From positions 1 to 64,000 of the forward strand of contig NZ_CP059973.1 in the NCBI RefSeq assembly GCF_009193295.2: a stretch of 64,000 bases of DNA. Reading direction: 5' to 3'. This DNA comes from Bacteroides luhongzhouii (GTDB taxonomy: Bacteria; Bacteroidota; Bacteroidia; Bacteroidales; Bacteroidaceae). Below, in pieces: positions 50,239 through 58,525 of this stretch. Position numbers and translations under genes: made by a program. Position 1 is the stretch's first letter. Each line of letters opens with the position of its first letter. The notes under the pieces are model-generated. The model worked only from the letters and a program-made list of their open reading frames with translations, did no database searches and was not told the DNA's origin.

Positions 50239-50462
50239 CCGGACAATATATCGTACAAGGAATCTTTGCGCTGGCAGGAATCGTCTCCCTGCTGGCGTCA
50301 TTGCTGAACTGGGACTGGTTCTTTACAACGCGCAACGCACAAACCATTGTCCGGAATGTAGGACGCAACCGGGCAAGGCTCTTCTATGGGATACTGGGAA
50401 TTATCATCATTGGAATGGCTGTATTCTTCTTTGTGGAAACACGGAAAGCCGTAGGATTGTAG
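50235..50462 (+). CDS. Imm17-like small membrane protein
   Basis: This 75-residue protein has two predicted spans (about 5-24 and 48-68) joined by a basic loop ([11 protein letters not shown]). It resembles the family named immunity protein 17, which is often found without a toxin. Its ATG overlaps the tsaE stop by ATGA, indicating coupled translation. No polymorphic toxin is nearby, so an immunity role is doubtful here, and a general membrane function is as likely. Confidence 0.6.
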   Translation: MTGQYIVQGIFALAGIVSLLASLLNWDWFFTTRNAQTIVRNVGRNRARLFYGILGIIIIGMAVFFFVETRKAVGL

Positions 50463-50505
50463 ATTCGTCTTACGGAAAAATGAAGAATCAAACACTCTAT
50501 TGATA

Positions 50506-51816
50506 TTACAGTAATTGTCGTGACTTCATCTCCAGATACTTATTAATCACATCAATCGAAAGATTCTCCGGTGTAGTTAATAAAGAATAGATTCCGTGTT
50601 GTTTCAAAGTAGATACAATCAGCCGCTTCTCGTAAGCGAACTTTTCTGCAATCACCTGTCGGTAATACCCTTCCGTATCTTTTGCCGGTTGGGCGATATA
50701 TTCCTTCAAATCGACATCTTCAAAAAAGACTACGAGCAAACGGTGCTGGCGGTTTAGTTGTTTCAGGTAAGATAATTGACGGTTCATTCCTCCTATACTC
50801 GAGAAGTTAGTATATAGTACCAGCAGGCTACGCTTACTGACATGTTTGTTCAAATGAACGCAAAGAGCCGAGAAGTCTGTCTCCCCGAAAGTGGTCTGCT
50901 GGCTATAAAGACTTTCCAGCAATGTCTGCATATATCCCGGTTGCTTGGAAGCAGGAACAAAAGTATCAAAGTGCTCATCAAAAGTCACTAATCCGGCTTT
51001 ATCTTCTTTCCTCATGGCAACATACGAAAGCACCAGCGAAGCATTAATCGCATAATCCAACAAGGTCATTCCACAGAAGGCTTGCTGCATTACTCTACCT
51101 TTATCAATCACATTATAAATCTGCTGTGAGCGTTCGTCCTGATACACATTCACCATAAGTTCATGTCGACGGGCACTTGCTTTCCAGTTAATCGTACGAT
51201 AATCATCACCTTTTACATACTCTTTAATCTGTTCAAACTCCGTATGATGGCCAACCCGGCGAATACGTTTTATTCCCAGTTCAGTCAGATTATCACTTAT
51301 TGCCAGCAATTCATATTGATGGAGCATCAAATATGACGGGTATACTTTGATATCCAAAGGTTCTGCACAGGTATAACGCCGGGACACCAAGCCAATCTTT
51401 CCGGTCACAAAGACTCTGATATGACCAAAAGAATAAACTCCACGACAAGTCGGGCGAAGACGATAGGTCACTGTTTTTCCCTCATTCGCCTCAAGCTTCA
51501 CATAAAAGTCGATATCACGTTTCTGAAAGATAAAAGGTACCTCATCTATGATCTCTAAAGATACAGGATGCGAATAACTACTCTCTACCCGAATACTTAC
51601 TTCATTTTCATCGCCATTAGAGAAACGGTCGGCACACTGACGAGAAGCACGGATTCCACGGATACGATAAAGAAAGTATACGTCTGCCAGTACCACCAGA
51701 AGCAAGACAAAGAGTGTCCACTGCCCGATAACAAAGAACGGAGCAAAAACATATCCGCTACCCAATAACAGGATAACTATGACAAGGGCAATATAGAAAC
51801 GACGAGTTAGAAACAA
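50506..51816 (-). CDS. DUF58 protein
   Basis: The 436-residue protein has two N-terminal membrane spans (about 5-25 and 30-50), a beta domain, and the DUF58 signature EYVKGDDYRTINWKASARRHEL in a vWA-like fold. DUF58 proteins work with MoxR ATPases in a poorly understood chaperone or activation system. The frame begins with TTG at 51816; no in-frame ATG lies upstream before a stop. It is the last gene of a six-gene leftward cluster and ends close to a convergent gene. Confidence 0.85.
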   Translation of the reverse strand: MFLTRRFYIALVIVILLLGSGYVFAPFFVIGQWTLFVLLLVVLADVYFLYRIRGIRASRQCADRFSNGDENEVSIRVESSYSHPVSLEIIDEVPFIFQKRDIDFYVKLEANEGKTVTYRLRPTCRGVYSFGHIRVFVTGKIGLVSRRYTCAEPLDIKVYPSYLMLHQYELLAISDNLTELGIKRIRRVGHHTEFEQIKEYVKGDDYRTINWKASARRHELMVNVYQDERSQQIYNVIDKGRVMQQAFCGMTLLDYAINASLVLSYVAMRKEDKAGLVTFDEHFDTFVPASKQPGYMQTLLESLYSQQTTFGETDFSALCVHLNKHVSKRSLLVLYTNFSSIGGMNRQLSYLKQLNRQHRLLVVFFEDVDLKEYIAQPAKDTEGYYRQVIAEKFAYEKRLIVSTLKQHGIYSLLTTPENLSIDVINKYLEMKSRQLL

Positions 51817-51864
51817 ATGATTTATGATTTATGAATTATGGTTTCTTCGGTTTATGATTTCTTC
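51817..51864. repeat. AT-rich tandem repeats after the MoxR stop
   Basis: ATGATTT recurs with a 7-bp period (about 51817-51838), followed by two copies of a TTTCTTCGG-containing unit. The tract fills the gap between the MoxR stop and the DUF58 start. Confidence 0.5.
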
Positions 51865-51876
51865 GGACTTATCTTT

Positions 51877-52851
51877 TCATTTCGGGACTTCCACTTTATC
51901 AATCAAGCGTTGTGTCACTTTTACTGGTGAATAGCCTTCCATTTCAGCTTCCGCAGTCAGGATCAGACGGTGCTGGAGTACATAAGGAGCTACAAACTTG
52001 ATATCTTCCGGTGTCACAAAATCACGTCCCTGCAAAAGAGCATACGCTTTTGACGATTGCAGCATAGCAACAGATGCACGCGGAGAAGCTCCCAAATATA
52101 CGGCCTTACTGGTGCGGGTCTGCTGCACAATCAATGCGATATATTGAAGCAACGTGCGGTCTACAAATACCTGATTCATAAAAGCACGAAGCGACAACAG
52201 TTCTTCTTTGGTAATAGCGGGAACGATGTCTTCCAACTTCACCAATGCGGCATTGGTATGATGACGCTCCAGGATATTCACTTCCTCTTCTAATGAAGGA
52301 TAATCCATCGTTATCTTCATCAGAAAACGGTCGAGCTGTGCTTCGGGAAGTTTGTATGTTCCTTCCTGCTCTACCGGATTCTGGGTAGCCAAAATCGTAT
52401 AAAGATCCCCCATCCGGTGAGTCGTTCCATCAATACTGATCTGGCGCTCTTCCATTACCTCAAACAAGGCAGCCTGCGTCTTGGCAGGAGCACGGTTGAT
52501 TTCATCGACCAATACAATATCCGCAAAAATCGGTCCCTGATGAAAATCAAAACCATTGGTTTTCATATTAAACACAGTCGTACCTAATACGTCACTCGGC
52601 ATTAAGTCCGGAGTGAACTGGATACGACTGAAGTCTGCATCAATCAGCCGAGCTGTCAAACGGGCCAACAGTGTCTTCGCAACTCCCGGAACACCTTCTA
52701 TCAATACGTGTCCATTCGCCAAAATTGCCGTCAGTACCAAATCGACTGTCTGCTCCTGCCCTACTATGACGGAAGCAATCCGGTCTTTCAACTCTTGTAT
52801 CTTCCCGGAAAAGAGAGTTAAATCTACTCGTTGTTCTGTATTCTCTTCCAT
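51877..52851 (-). CDS. MoxR-family AAA+ ATPase
   Basis: MoxR ATPases act as chaperones that activate or assemble protein complexes, usually with a vWA-type partner. The 324-residue protein has Walker A GVPGVAKT (53-60), the LMPSDVLGT segment, Walker B VLVDE with Asp116-Glu117, sensor 1 in ILATQNPVEQEG, and the arginine finger region. It lies 60 bp upstream of the DUF58 gene and 11 bp after the DUF4350 gene. Confidence 0.93.
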   Translation of the reverse strand: MEENTEQRVDLTLFSGKIQELKDRIASVIVGQEQTVDLVLTAILANGHVLIEGVPGVAKTLLARLTARLIDADFSRIQFTPDLMPSDVLGTTVFNMKTNGFDFHQGPIFADIVLVDEINRAPAKTQAALFEVMEERQISIDGTTHRMGDLYTILATQNPVEQEGTYKLPEAQLDRFLMKITMDYPSLEEEVNILERHHTNAALVKLEDIVPAITKEELLSLRAFMNQVFVDRTLLQYIALIVQQTRTSKAVYLGASPRASVAMLQSSKAYALLQGRDFVTPEDIKFVAPYVLQHRLILTAEAEMEGYSPVKVTQRLIDKVEVPK

Positions 52852-52862
52852 AAATTTCTTCT

Positions 52863-54134
52863 TTAGATATGATTGATTATTTCATTCATTTTATCGATAT
52901 ACCCCTTCATCTGCTCCGCGTCAATAACACGTCCTCCGTAAATTACGGGTCTGACTTCGCGGATAAAATCCGCAATCTCTCCGGCATCCATTCCGGTTTT
53001 CCGGGCAATCCGGTGGAAAGAGCGTTCATCGTCTGCCACTTCTTCAATATCCACTTGAATCTCTCTCCGCAGTTCTTCGGCTAAATAGGAAAACTTCTTG
53101 CGAACTAAATCCGCATGGTCTTTCTTCTGAAAGTAAAGTGTACCTATCAGTTCGGTAAATTCAAGAGATTTATTGACCGGCTCGTGAATAACAGGGATCA
53201 CCCGTTGCCGCCTCTTCGCTGTGAATATCATGAAGAGTATAATCGTAATCATCGTCAGATACAAAGCCCAACGAAGCGGCTGGTGTGCCAGCAAATAACG
53301 GAAAGGTGATTGCTGCACCTGTGCCGTTTCTTTCATATACCCTTCCGTGCGAACGATGGGAAGCTTCCCCATCTGCGACAACAAACGGAAAATATAGGTT
53401 GCATTTTTGCCGTCCAACATTCCGTAATTAGTAAAAATCAAAGGAGTGGAAACTAAAATAACTTCTCCTTTCCCCCACCGACGGGACATCGCTACAGGCA
53501 TATAAACAAGACTATCCATTGCCAACGAGTCCGCCTCGGTTTCATACCGGAACTCATTCGACTCAAGAACTCTTTGTGCCAGCACCCTTTCAGGAAGCGA
53601 ATCTCCCCAAAAATAAGAGGCACACAACTGGGGATAAAAATAGAAAGTCTGACGGGGGTAAACCGCCGAATCTCCCATCCAATACAAGCTATCTTTTTTC
53701 AAAAATGAAGTCGCATATTTCTTCAAAGCCATCGGACTGAAGTAAGAATAGTAAGACCTGAACTTCAAGGTATCTTCCAAATATCTGCCGAACAAGGTAC
53801 TTACCAACATGATCTTATCTCCGCGTTCCGCCATTTTCAACAGAGCGTTTACATCGACGTCCGACAATCGCAAATTATCAGAGATAACCAATATACCTCT
53901 GCGTTGCGTCGTATCTTCCTGCTCCAGTTGATAAAGACTTTTCCTCGAAAAAGTGTACCCCTGTGGCAAAGAAGAAGACAACACGCTATCGAACACTGCA
54001 CATCCGAAAGGTTGCTCGTCATTATGTCCGAATGTGGGCTTCCACACAAAATTCTTCGGCAAATGATATTCTATCGCAAACATGATGAACAGAAAAGCGA
54101 CAATAAAGACAATGAACCAGCGACTTCCTTTCAT
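52863..54134 (-). CDS. DUF4350 membrane protein
   Basis: The 423-residue protein has an N-terminal span (about 5-22), a periplasmic DUF4350 domain (about 40-260, with PQGYTFSRKSLYQLEQED and RGDKIMLVS), a second span (about 290-310), and a cytosolic tail that could contact MoxR. DUF4350 genes lie between DUF4129 and MoxR in many bacteria. The start overlaps the DUF4129 stop by four bases. Confidence 0.82.
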   Translation of the reverse strand: MKGSRWFIVFIVAFLFIMFAIEYHLPKNFVWKPTFGHNDEQPFGCAVFDSVLSSSLPQGYTFSRKSLYQLEQEDTTQRRGILVISDNLRLSDVDVNALLKMAERGDKIMLVSTLFGRYLEDTLKFRSYYSYFSPMALKKYATSFLKKDSLYWMGDSAVYPRQTFYFYPQLCASYFWGDSLPERVLAQRVLESNEFRYETEADSLAMDSLVYMPVAMSRRWGKGEVILVSTPLIFTNYGMLDGKNATYIFRLLSQMGKLPIVRTEGYMKETAQVQQSPFRYLLAHQPLRWALYLTMITIILFMIFTAKRRQRVIPVIHEPVNKSLEFTELIGTLYFQKKDHADLVRKKFSYLAEELRREIQVDIEEVADDERSFHRIARKTGMDAGEIADFIREVRPVIYGGRVIDAEQMKGYIDKMNEIINHI

Positions 54135-54748
54135 GAGACGCCTCCTTTCTCTATTTCTTCCTGTAAGGTCTGCATTGCCCGGAAGAGTTCTTCCGTCGCC
54201 TCAAAGTTGCCATAACGTACCCTCAGGAAATGATTGGTCAGTTGCCTGAAAGCCGGTAGCCGGACTTCATTGATATACTGGGTAGGCGTTTTATAAAGTT
54301 GCCAGTCAATACGTTCTGCATCACTAAGTTGTTTCAAAGTTTGCAGATAAAGCAGACGTACTGCTTCCCGGTAATCCTGACGGGAAAGCGCTTCCGCTAT
54401 CCCTCCCGGAAAATCTACACCGTAAATGGTATCTTCTTCAACTGTATAAGGCAACGCATTTTTATGCGAGGTCATAAACAACTCCGGGCGTTTCCGGTAG
54501 ACGAACCAAACAATCAGCAACAAAAGAAGAATGGCAATACATACCAGGATAAGCCCTGAATACTCTTCAGCAAAACGACTGCCGAATATTTTGCGCAACA
54601 ACTCCCCAAACTGTCGGCTGATCCACTCAAAGACATTCATCTCCGGAGTAATCAGTTCACGGTTATAGTTGTATGCCGGATCAGACCGCCAGAGGGCAAT
54701 CTGCGCCGTGTCACAGACTAGTGTATCAGCCGGGGAAGTGAGATTCAT
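54131..54748 (-). CDS. DUF4129 membrane protein
   Basis: The 205-residue protein has a short exported N-terminus, one strong span (about 62-85, LILVCIAILLLLLIVWFVY) and a cytosolic DUF4129 domain (about 115-200, with DYREAVRLLYLQTLKQL and KTPTQYINEV). DUF4129 proteins cluster with MoxR/DUF58 systems, and in some bacteria they have transglutaminase partners, not seen here. Confidence 0.82.
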   Translation of the reverse strand: MNLTSPADTLVCDTAQIALWRSDPAYNYNRELITPEMNVFEWISRQFGELLRKIFGSRFAEEYSGLILVCIAILLLLLIVWFVYRKRPELFMTSHKNALPYTVEEDTIYGVDFPGGIAEALSRQDYREAVRLLYLQTLKQLSDAERIDWQLYKTPTQYINEVRLPAFRQLTNHFLRVRYGNFEATEELFRAMQTLQEEIEKGGVS

Positions 54749-54764
54749 CTAATGGAGGTTTGCT

Positions 54765-55703
54765 TTAGAGTTTATCAAAATTGTCAATATCACTTTCTAC
54801 CGTTATGCTGTCCACCACTTCCGATGCATGACCATACTGATAAACCAGACCGACGATACTGAATATAGCCGACAAGTAAGAACCATACAACATCAGGATA
54901 GAGAACAAATATTGCGCAAAGTTCAGTCCGACTGATGAAGAAGTCGCACCTCCGTCACTCATCGTAAAGACCATTTTTACAATATAGATCACATACCAGG
55001 GTATAGAAACGATTCCTTGTAAGACACTGGCAATAAGTCCCATCACCATTAAAACCAGAAAGACACCACCCCAGGTAGCAAATCCCAACCGGAATGTTTT
55101 TGCAAATGCCTCGCTCAACGAGATGTCTTCAAATAAATAGATGGGAGCCATTAATGCCAAAGGAACCATAAACGCGAATAAAAGCGGGATGGTCAAAATG
55201 AGTGTGAAAGGTGTTAACACAGCCAACAAGACAACAAGGACCACAGCAAAGATGAATAAGAAGCTGCAGGCAATCCCCATTAAAAATAGTCTTTTAATAT
55301 TACGGAGCAACAGCGATTTAATATCACCGAACGCAATCCCGTTCAGGCGTTCTTCCCGTTCGTTATACAATCGTACCATCGCATAAACCAAGGAAGTCAT
55401 CAGCAAAGCTCCCAAACATGAAAAAAAGATAACTCCTGCATAATTCAGCGCGAATGAAGGTCCCAGAGCTGCTAAAGGATTATCACTTATTCCTCCGGAT
55501 GCCTGCATGGCAGTAAGATCTGTCATGCTTCCCATCAGACCGCTAAAGTTTGCGGCTTGAATTAAGCATACGGGAAGTATCAGATAAGTTGAATACTTAA
55601 ACAATTGTTTCCAATTCTCTTTTATAAAATCAAAAGAAGCGTTCAACTTCTCACCGAAAGGACGTTTCACGTACATCGCAATCTTAGGTTTCTGTGATTC
55701 CAT
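54765..55703 (-). CDS. Multi-span membrane protein of the MoxR cluster
   Basis: The 312-residue protein has a cytosolic N-terminus and about six predicted spans, with a long hydrophobic run (FLFIFAVVLVVLLAVLTPF, about 155-175). An amphipathic FEDISLSEAFAKTFRLGF segment resembles the DUF975/glycerophosphodiester-type membrane-domain repeat. I assign no function. It starts inside the end of the SpoIIM gene (20-bp overlap), so the two are tightly coupled. Confidence 0.7.
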   Translation of the reverse strand: MESQKPKIAMYVKRPFGEKLNASFDFIKENWKQLFKYSTYLILPVCLIQAANFSGLMGSMTDLTAMQASGGISDNPLAALGPSFALNYAGVIFFSCLGALLMTSLVYAMVRLYNEREERLNGIAFGDIKSLLLRNIKRLFLMGIACSFLFIFAVVLVVLLAVLTPFTLILTIPLLFAFMVPLALMAPIYLFEDISLSEAFAKTFRLGFATWGGVFLVLMVMGLIASVLQGIVSIPWYVIYIVKMVFTMSDGGATSSSVGLNFAQYLFSILMLYGSYLSAIFSIVGLVYQYGHASEVVDSITVESDIDNFDKL

Positions 55704-56646
55704 GTTGTTTTTTATTTGGTAAATAAATATAGTAGAATATAATAAATGCCAGAGAAGTGAATATCACGCCAAGCCTCAACAGATCGGGAAGCTCTGTGTG
55801 ACGGGTAAGAAAACCTTCTATAAAACCTGCCATAATGAATACAGGAACAGTGCCGATCACTATCTTCAAGCCTCGCTTCGCTCCTCTTCTGAAAGATTCC
55901 AGTCGGGAGTAGGTGCCGGGAAACAGCCAGCCGTTGCCTAGAGCTAATCCGGCGGCACCGGCCACGATAATTGCCCAAATCTCGAGCGTTCCGTGCAACC
56001 AGATGGCAAGACTGGATTCCCACAACAAATCGTGTTGATAAAAGAATGTTTGAAAAGCTCCTACCATGATACCATTGGAGAGAAGCATATACCCTGTTCC
56101 AAAACTGGTCAGCAATCCCATTGCAAAGCAGTTGAAAGAGACCATCACGTTATTAAGTGTAATGCCCAAGAACATCGGAACTTCAGAAGAGCCGTTATAT
56201 ACGGCCATCGGCTCACCATTGGCAATATTGTCGAGCGTCATATCCACATAACCGTTTCCCAATATCAACCGGACAAAATCCAGGTCATTCGCTGCTGATA
56301 ATACGCCGATTAATGCGCTGGCAACAAAAATCAGAAAGGAGGTCAGTAATTCGCGACGTGCATCGTGCATGGTTCGTGGCACTTCCTGTGTCCAGAAGGT
56401 GATAATCCGTGTCCACTTCTCGCGTTTATTGCGGTAGATTTCGTTGTGCAACGCTGAAGCCAGATTATTCAGATAAATAGTAATGCGGGAAGTTGGGAAA
56501 TGTGTTTGGGCAAATGCCAGGTCAGCCGTCAAGTCCGTATATACATCGGCGAGTTGGTCGGGGGACAGACTTGCCGCCCGCTCCACAACTTTCTCTGTCT
56601 CCTTCCATTTTTCAATGTTCCGACGAATAAACGTTACTTCTTTCAT
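55684..56646 (-). CDS. SpoIIM-family (stage II sporulation protein M-like) membrane protein
   Basis: This 320-residue protein of the SpoIIM family (formerly DUF95) has about five to six spans, with NNVMVSFNCFAMGLLTSFGTG and HGTLEIWAIIVAGAAGLALG as its conserved blocks. In spore-formers SpoIIM acts with SpoIID and SpoIIP in engulfment; Bacteroides do not form spores, and the family here goes with MoxR clusters. I choose the ATG at 56646 over the TTG at 56655. It is the first gene of the leftward cluster. Confidence 0.82.
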   Translation of the reverse strand: MKEVTFIRRNIEKWKETEKVVERAASLSPDQLADVYTDLTADLAFAQTHFPTSRITIYLNNLASALHNEIYRNKREKWTRIITFWTQEVPRTMHDARRELLTSFLIFVASALIGVLSAANDLDFVRLILGNGYVDMTLDNIANGEPMAVYNGSSEVPMFLGITLNNVMVSFNCFAMGLLTSFGTGYMLLSNGIMVGAFQTFFYQHDLLWESSLAIWLHGTLEIWAIIVAGAAGLALGNGWLFPGTYSRLESFRRGAKRGLKIVIGTVPVFIMAGFIEGFLTRHTELPDLLRLGVIFTSLAFIIFYYIYLPNKKQHGITET

Positions 56647-56689
56647 GCTTTTCAATAGATCTCGGATAAGTTTTGTCCGAAACCGGAAG

Positions 56690-56697
56690 CAAAAATA
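56690..56697 (-). promoter_or_regulatory. -7 box of the SpoIIM-DUF58 cluster
   Basis: The minus strand reads TATTTTTG, an exact match about 43 nt before the ATG at 56646. It lies back to back with the -7 box of the divergent RDD gene. Confidence 0.5.
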
Positions 56698-56709
56698 AGA
56701 GAATTATGA

Positions 56710-56717
56710 TATATTTG
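56710..56717 (+). promoter_or_regulatory. -7 box of the RDD gene
   Basis: TATATTTG is an exact match 30 nt before the ATG at 56748. Confidence 0.5.
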
Positions 56718-56747
56718 CAACGGAATCCTAAAAATGTTTAACCTGAG

Positions 56748-57473
56748 ATGGCAGAATCTACGATAATAACCGGACAATTCGTTCGTATCAGTCAAACGCC
56801 CGCCAGTATCGGCGAACGATTGATGGCTTTAATCATCGATTATTTTCTGATCGGGCTTTACATTTTATCCACTGCTACACTCTTGTCTAAATTAAGTTTA
56901 CCATCAGGATTCAGTTTGTTCTTTTTTCTGTGCGTCGTTTATTTACCGATTCTGGGTTATTCTTTTCTTTGTGAAATGTTCAATCACGGACAGAGCTTCG
57001 GCAAAAAACTCATCAATATCCGGGTCGTAAAAGTAGATGGTTCTACTCCAAGCATCGGCTCTTATCTGTTACGATGGCTTCTTTTCCCAATTGATGGTCC
57101 CATCACGAGTGGCCTTGGACTTCTGGTCGCTTTATTGAATAAGAACAATCAACGATTAGGGGATCTAGCTGCCGGCACTATGGTAATTAAAGAGAAAAAC
57201 TATCGTAAGATACATGTCAGCCTTGATGAATTCGATTATCTGACCCAAAATTATCATCCGGTATATCCGCAATCCGCCGATTTATCTCTCGAACAAGTGA
57301 ATGTAATTACCCGAACTTTGGAATCCGGTGAGAAAGACCGGACAAGACGTGTCATGGCACTTGCTAAGAAAGTACAGGAATTGCTTTCCGTTACTCCTCG
57401 TGACGGTAATCAGGAAAAATTTCTTCAGACTGTACTTCGCGATTATCAGTATTATGCATTGGAAGAAATATAA
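56748..57473 (+). CDS. RDD-family membrane protein
   Basis: The 241-residue protein has an N-terminal RDD domain (about 15-155) with three spans and the family's Arg-Asp-Asp-type residues in IGERLMALIIDYFLIG and NNQRLGDLAAGTMVIK. A soluble C-terminal tail (about 165-241) is charged and helical. RDD genes are regular neighbours of SpoIIM/MoxR clusters. It diverges from that cluster and probably belongs to the same system. Confidence 0.85.
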   Translation: MAESTIITGQFVRISQTPASIGERLMALIIDYFLIGLYILSTATLLSKLSLPSGFSLFFFLCVVYLPILGYSFLCEMFNHGQSFGKKLINIRVVKVDGSTPSIGSYLLRWLLFPIDGPITSGLGLLVALLNKNNQRLGDLAAGTMVIKEKNYRKIHVSLDEFDYLTQNYHPVYPQSADLSLEQVNVITRTLESGEKDRTRRVMALAKKVQELLSVTPRDGNQEKFLQTVLRDYQYYALEEI

Positions 57474-57511
57474 CTTGAATACGCTGTTTCAGACTATTCT
57501 GGCAAGGGATT

Positions 57512-57610
57512 ATTCTCACTGCAGTGAGAATTAATACTCATAGTAATGAGTATTTTTTCTCATCGCAATGAGAACTTTTTCTCATAGGCATAAGAATGCT
57601 TGAGAAAAAG
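57512..57610. repeat. Array of four adjacent hairpins sharing a CTCA/TGAG core
   Basis: Four palindromes run almost without gaps: ATTCTCACTGCAGTGAGAAT (57512-57531, perfect), AATACTCAT-agta-ATGAGTATT (57533-57554), TTCTCAT-cgca-ATGAGAA (57557-57574), and CTTTTTCTCA...TGAGAAAAAG with an inner GCAT/ATGC stem (57575-57610). All share CTCA and TGAG. The array lies between convergent genes and is not a CRISPR, as the units are palindromic with no spacers. Confidence 0.85.
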
Positions 57611-57621
57611 CACCACACAAA

Positions 57622-57650
57622 AAGGGGTATACTCACAGAGCACACCCCTT
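57622..57650 (-). terminator. Terminator of the trxA operon
   Basis: AAGGGGT (57622-57628) and ACCCCTT (57644-57650) pair, with an inner CTC/GAG stem. On the minus strand TTTTTGTG follows. Confidence 0.65.
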
Positions 57651-57685
57651 ATCTTAATTTTATCTACAATGAGACCGAACGTCGT

Positions 57686-58021
57686 TTAGTCCACTTGTCC
57701 CAGAGAGTTTCCGTATTCCATTTCTCCCTGAACCACAAAGAGGACTTCTTCAGGATCGTATTCTCCTATTTCATCCTTTTTGGCTTCCTTTACAATGTAA
57801 GCCACAACCTCTTCCAAATCGATGTTAACATAACCGTCTTCATCGGGTTGAGCGTCGAGAATGCCACTTTCAGAGTAATACTCGTCGATTAAATCGAGAA
57901 AATAATACAATTCATCGTCCGAGAACTTCTCTTTCAGTTCTTGAGGCAGATAGTTTTTGATGAACTCGATGGTCTTTTCGTCATCGGCATCTGCTAATAA
58001 AAAATCGTCTTCCAGTCCCAT
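57686..58021 (-). CDS. Acidic conserved hypothetical protein
   Basis: The 111-residue protein is extremely acidic, with runs such as DADDEKTIEF and DEIGEYDPEEVLFVV, and is mostly helical. It has no signal peptide and no membrane span. I do not recognise a functional family. It follows trxA by 32 bp and is probably co-transcribed, so a link to redox or proteostasis is possible but untested. Confidence 0.7.
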   Translation of the reverse strand: MGLEDDFLLADADDEKTIEFIKNYLPQELKEKFSDDELYYFLDLIDEYYSESGILDAQPDEDGYVNIDLEEVVAYIVKEAKKDEIGEYDPEEVLFVVQGEMEYGNSLGQVD

Positions 58022-58026
58022 TTTTT

Positions 58027-58048
58027 TAAGTATTAAGTGATAAGTATT
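58027..58048. repeat. AAGTATTA repeats after the trxA stop
   Basis: AAGTATTA occurs twice within about 20 bp between the trxA stop and the next start. The same octamer forms the repeats beside dnaA (about 1592-1606). Confidence 0.45.
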
Positions 58049-58053
58049 ATCGA

Positions 58054-58368
58054 CTATAAAAGCTTCTTCACCTTTTCTGCGAATACCGGTTTGCCAACTG
58101 CACCTACCTGCTTGTCTACTATTTCACCGTTCTTGAAAAACAATACAGTAGGAATATTACGGATACCATATTCAGCAGCCATATCACCATTTTCGTCTAC
58201 ATCGCACTTACCGATGATTACTTGTCCTTCAAACTCCGCAGCCAATTCTTCAATGATAGGAGCCACCATCTTGCATGGGCCACACCAAGGAGCCCAAAAA
58301 TCTACAACAACCGGTTTTCCTTCTGCAAGAACCTCTTTATAGTTGCTGTCTGTAATTTCTAAAGCCAT
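58054..58368 (-). CDS. trxA: Thioredoxin
   Basis: This is a cytosolic disulfide reductase of 104 residues. The active site is WCGPC with Cys29 and Cys32, and the cis-Pro is in RNIPTVLFF. Length and sequence are those of a typical housekeeping thioredoxin without a signal peptide. It starts a two-gene leftward operon. Confidence 0.96.
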   Translation of the reverse strand: MALEITDSNYKEVLAEGKPVVVDFWAPWCGPCKMVAPIIEELAAEFEGQVIIGKCDVDENGDMAAEYGIRNIPTVLFFKNGEIVDKQVGAVGKPVFAEKVKKLL

Positions 58369-58419
58369 TTTTTTTAAGTATTAATTATTAAACGTTATTT
58401 CGTTAGCTTATTCTCGCCA

Positions 58420-58427
58420 CAAATATA
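58420..58427 (-). promoter_or_regulatory. -7 box of trxA
   Basis: The minus strand reads TATATTTG, an exact match about 52 nt before the ATG at 58368. Confidence 0.45.
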
Positions 58428-58525
58428 ATCAATTTATTCTAATCGGTGATATTCTTTTCCGGTGTTTTATACAGCCCATACAAATGGTAAGAACTAAAGA
58501 GATGCAAGCATACAGTGATAGATTC

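Noticed and set aside
57512..57610. CRISPR-like repeat array
   Set aside because: Units are adjacent palindromes of different lengths without spacers, and no cas genes are present.
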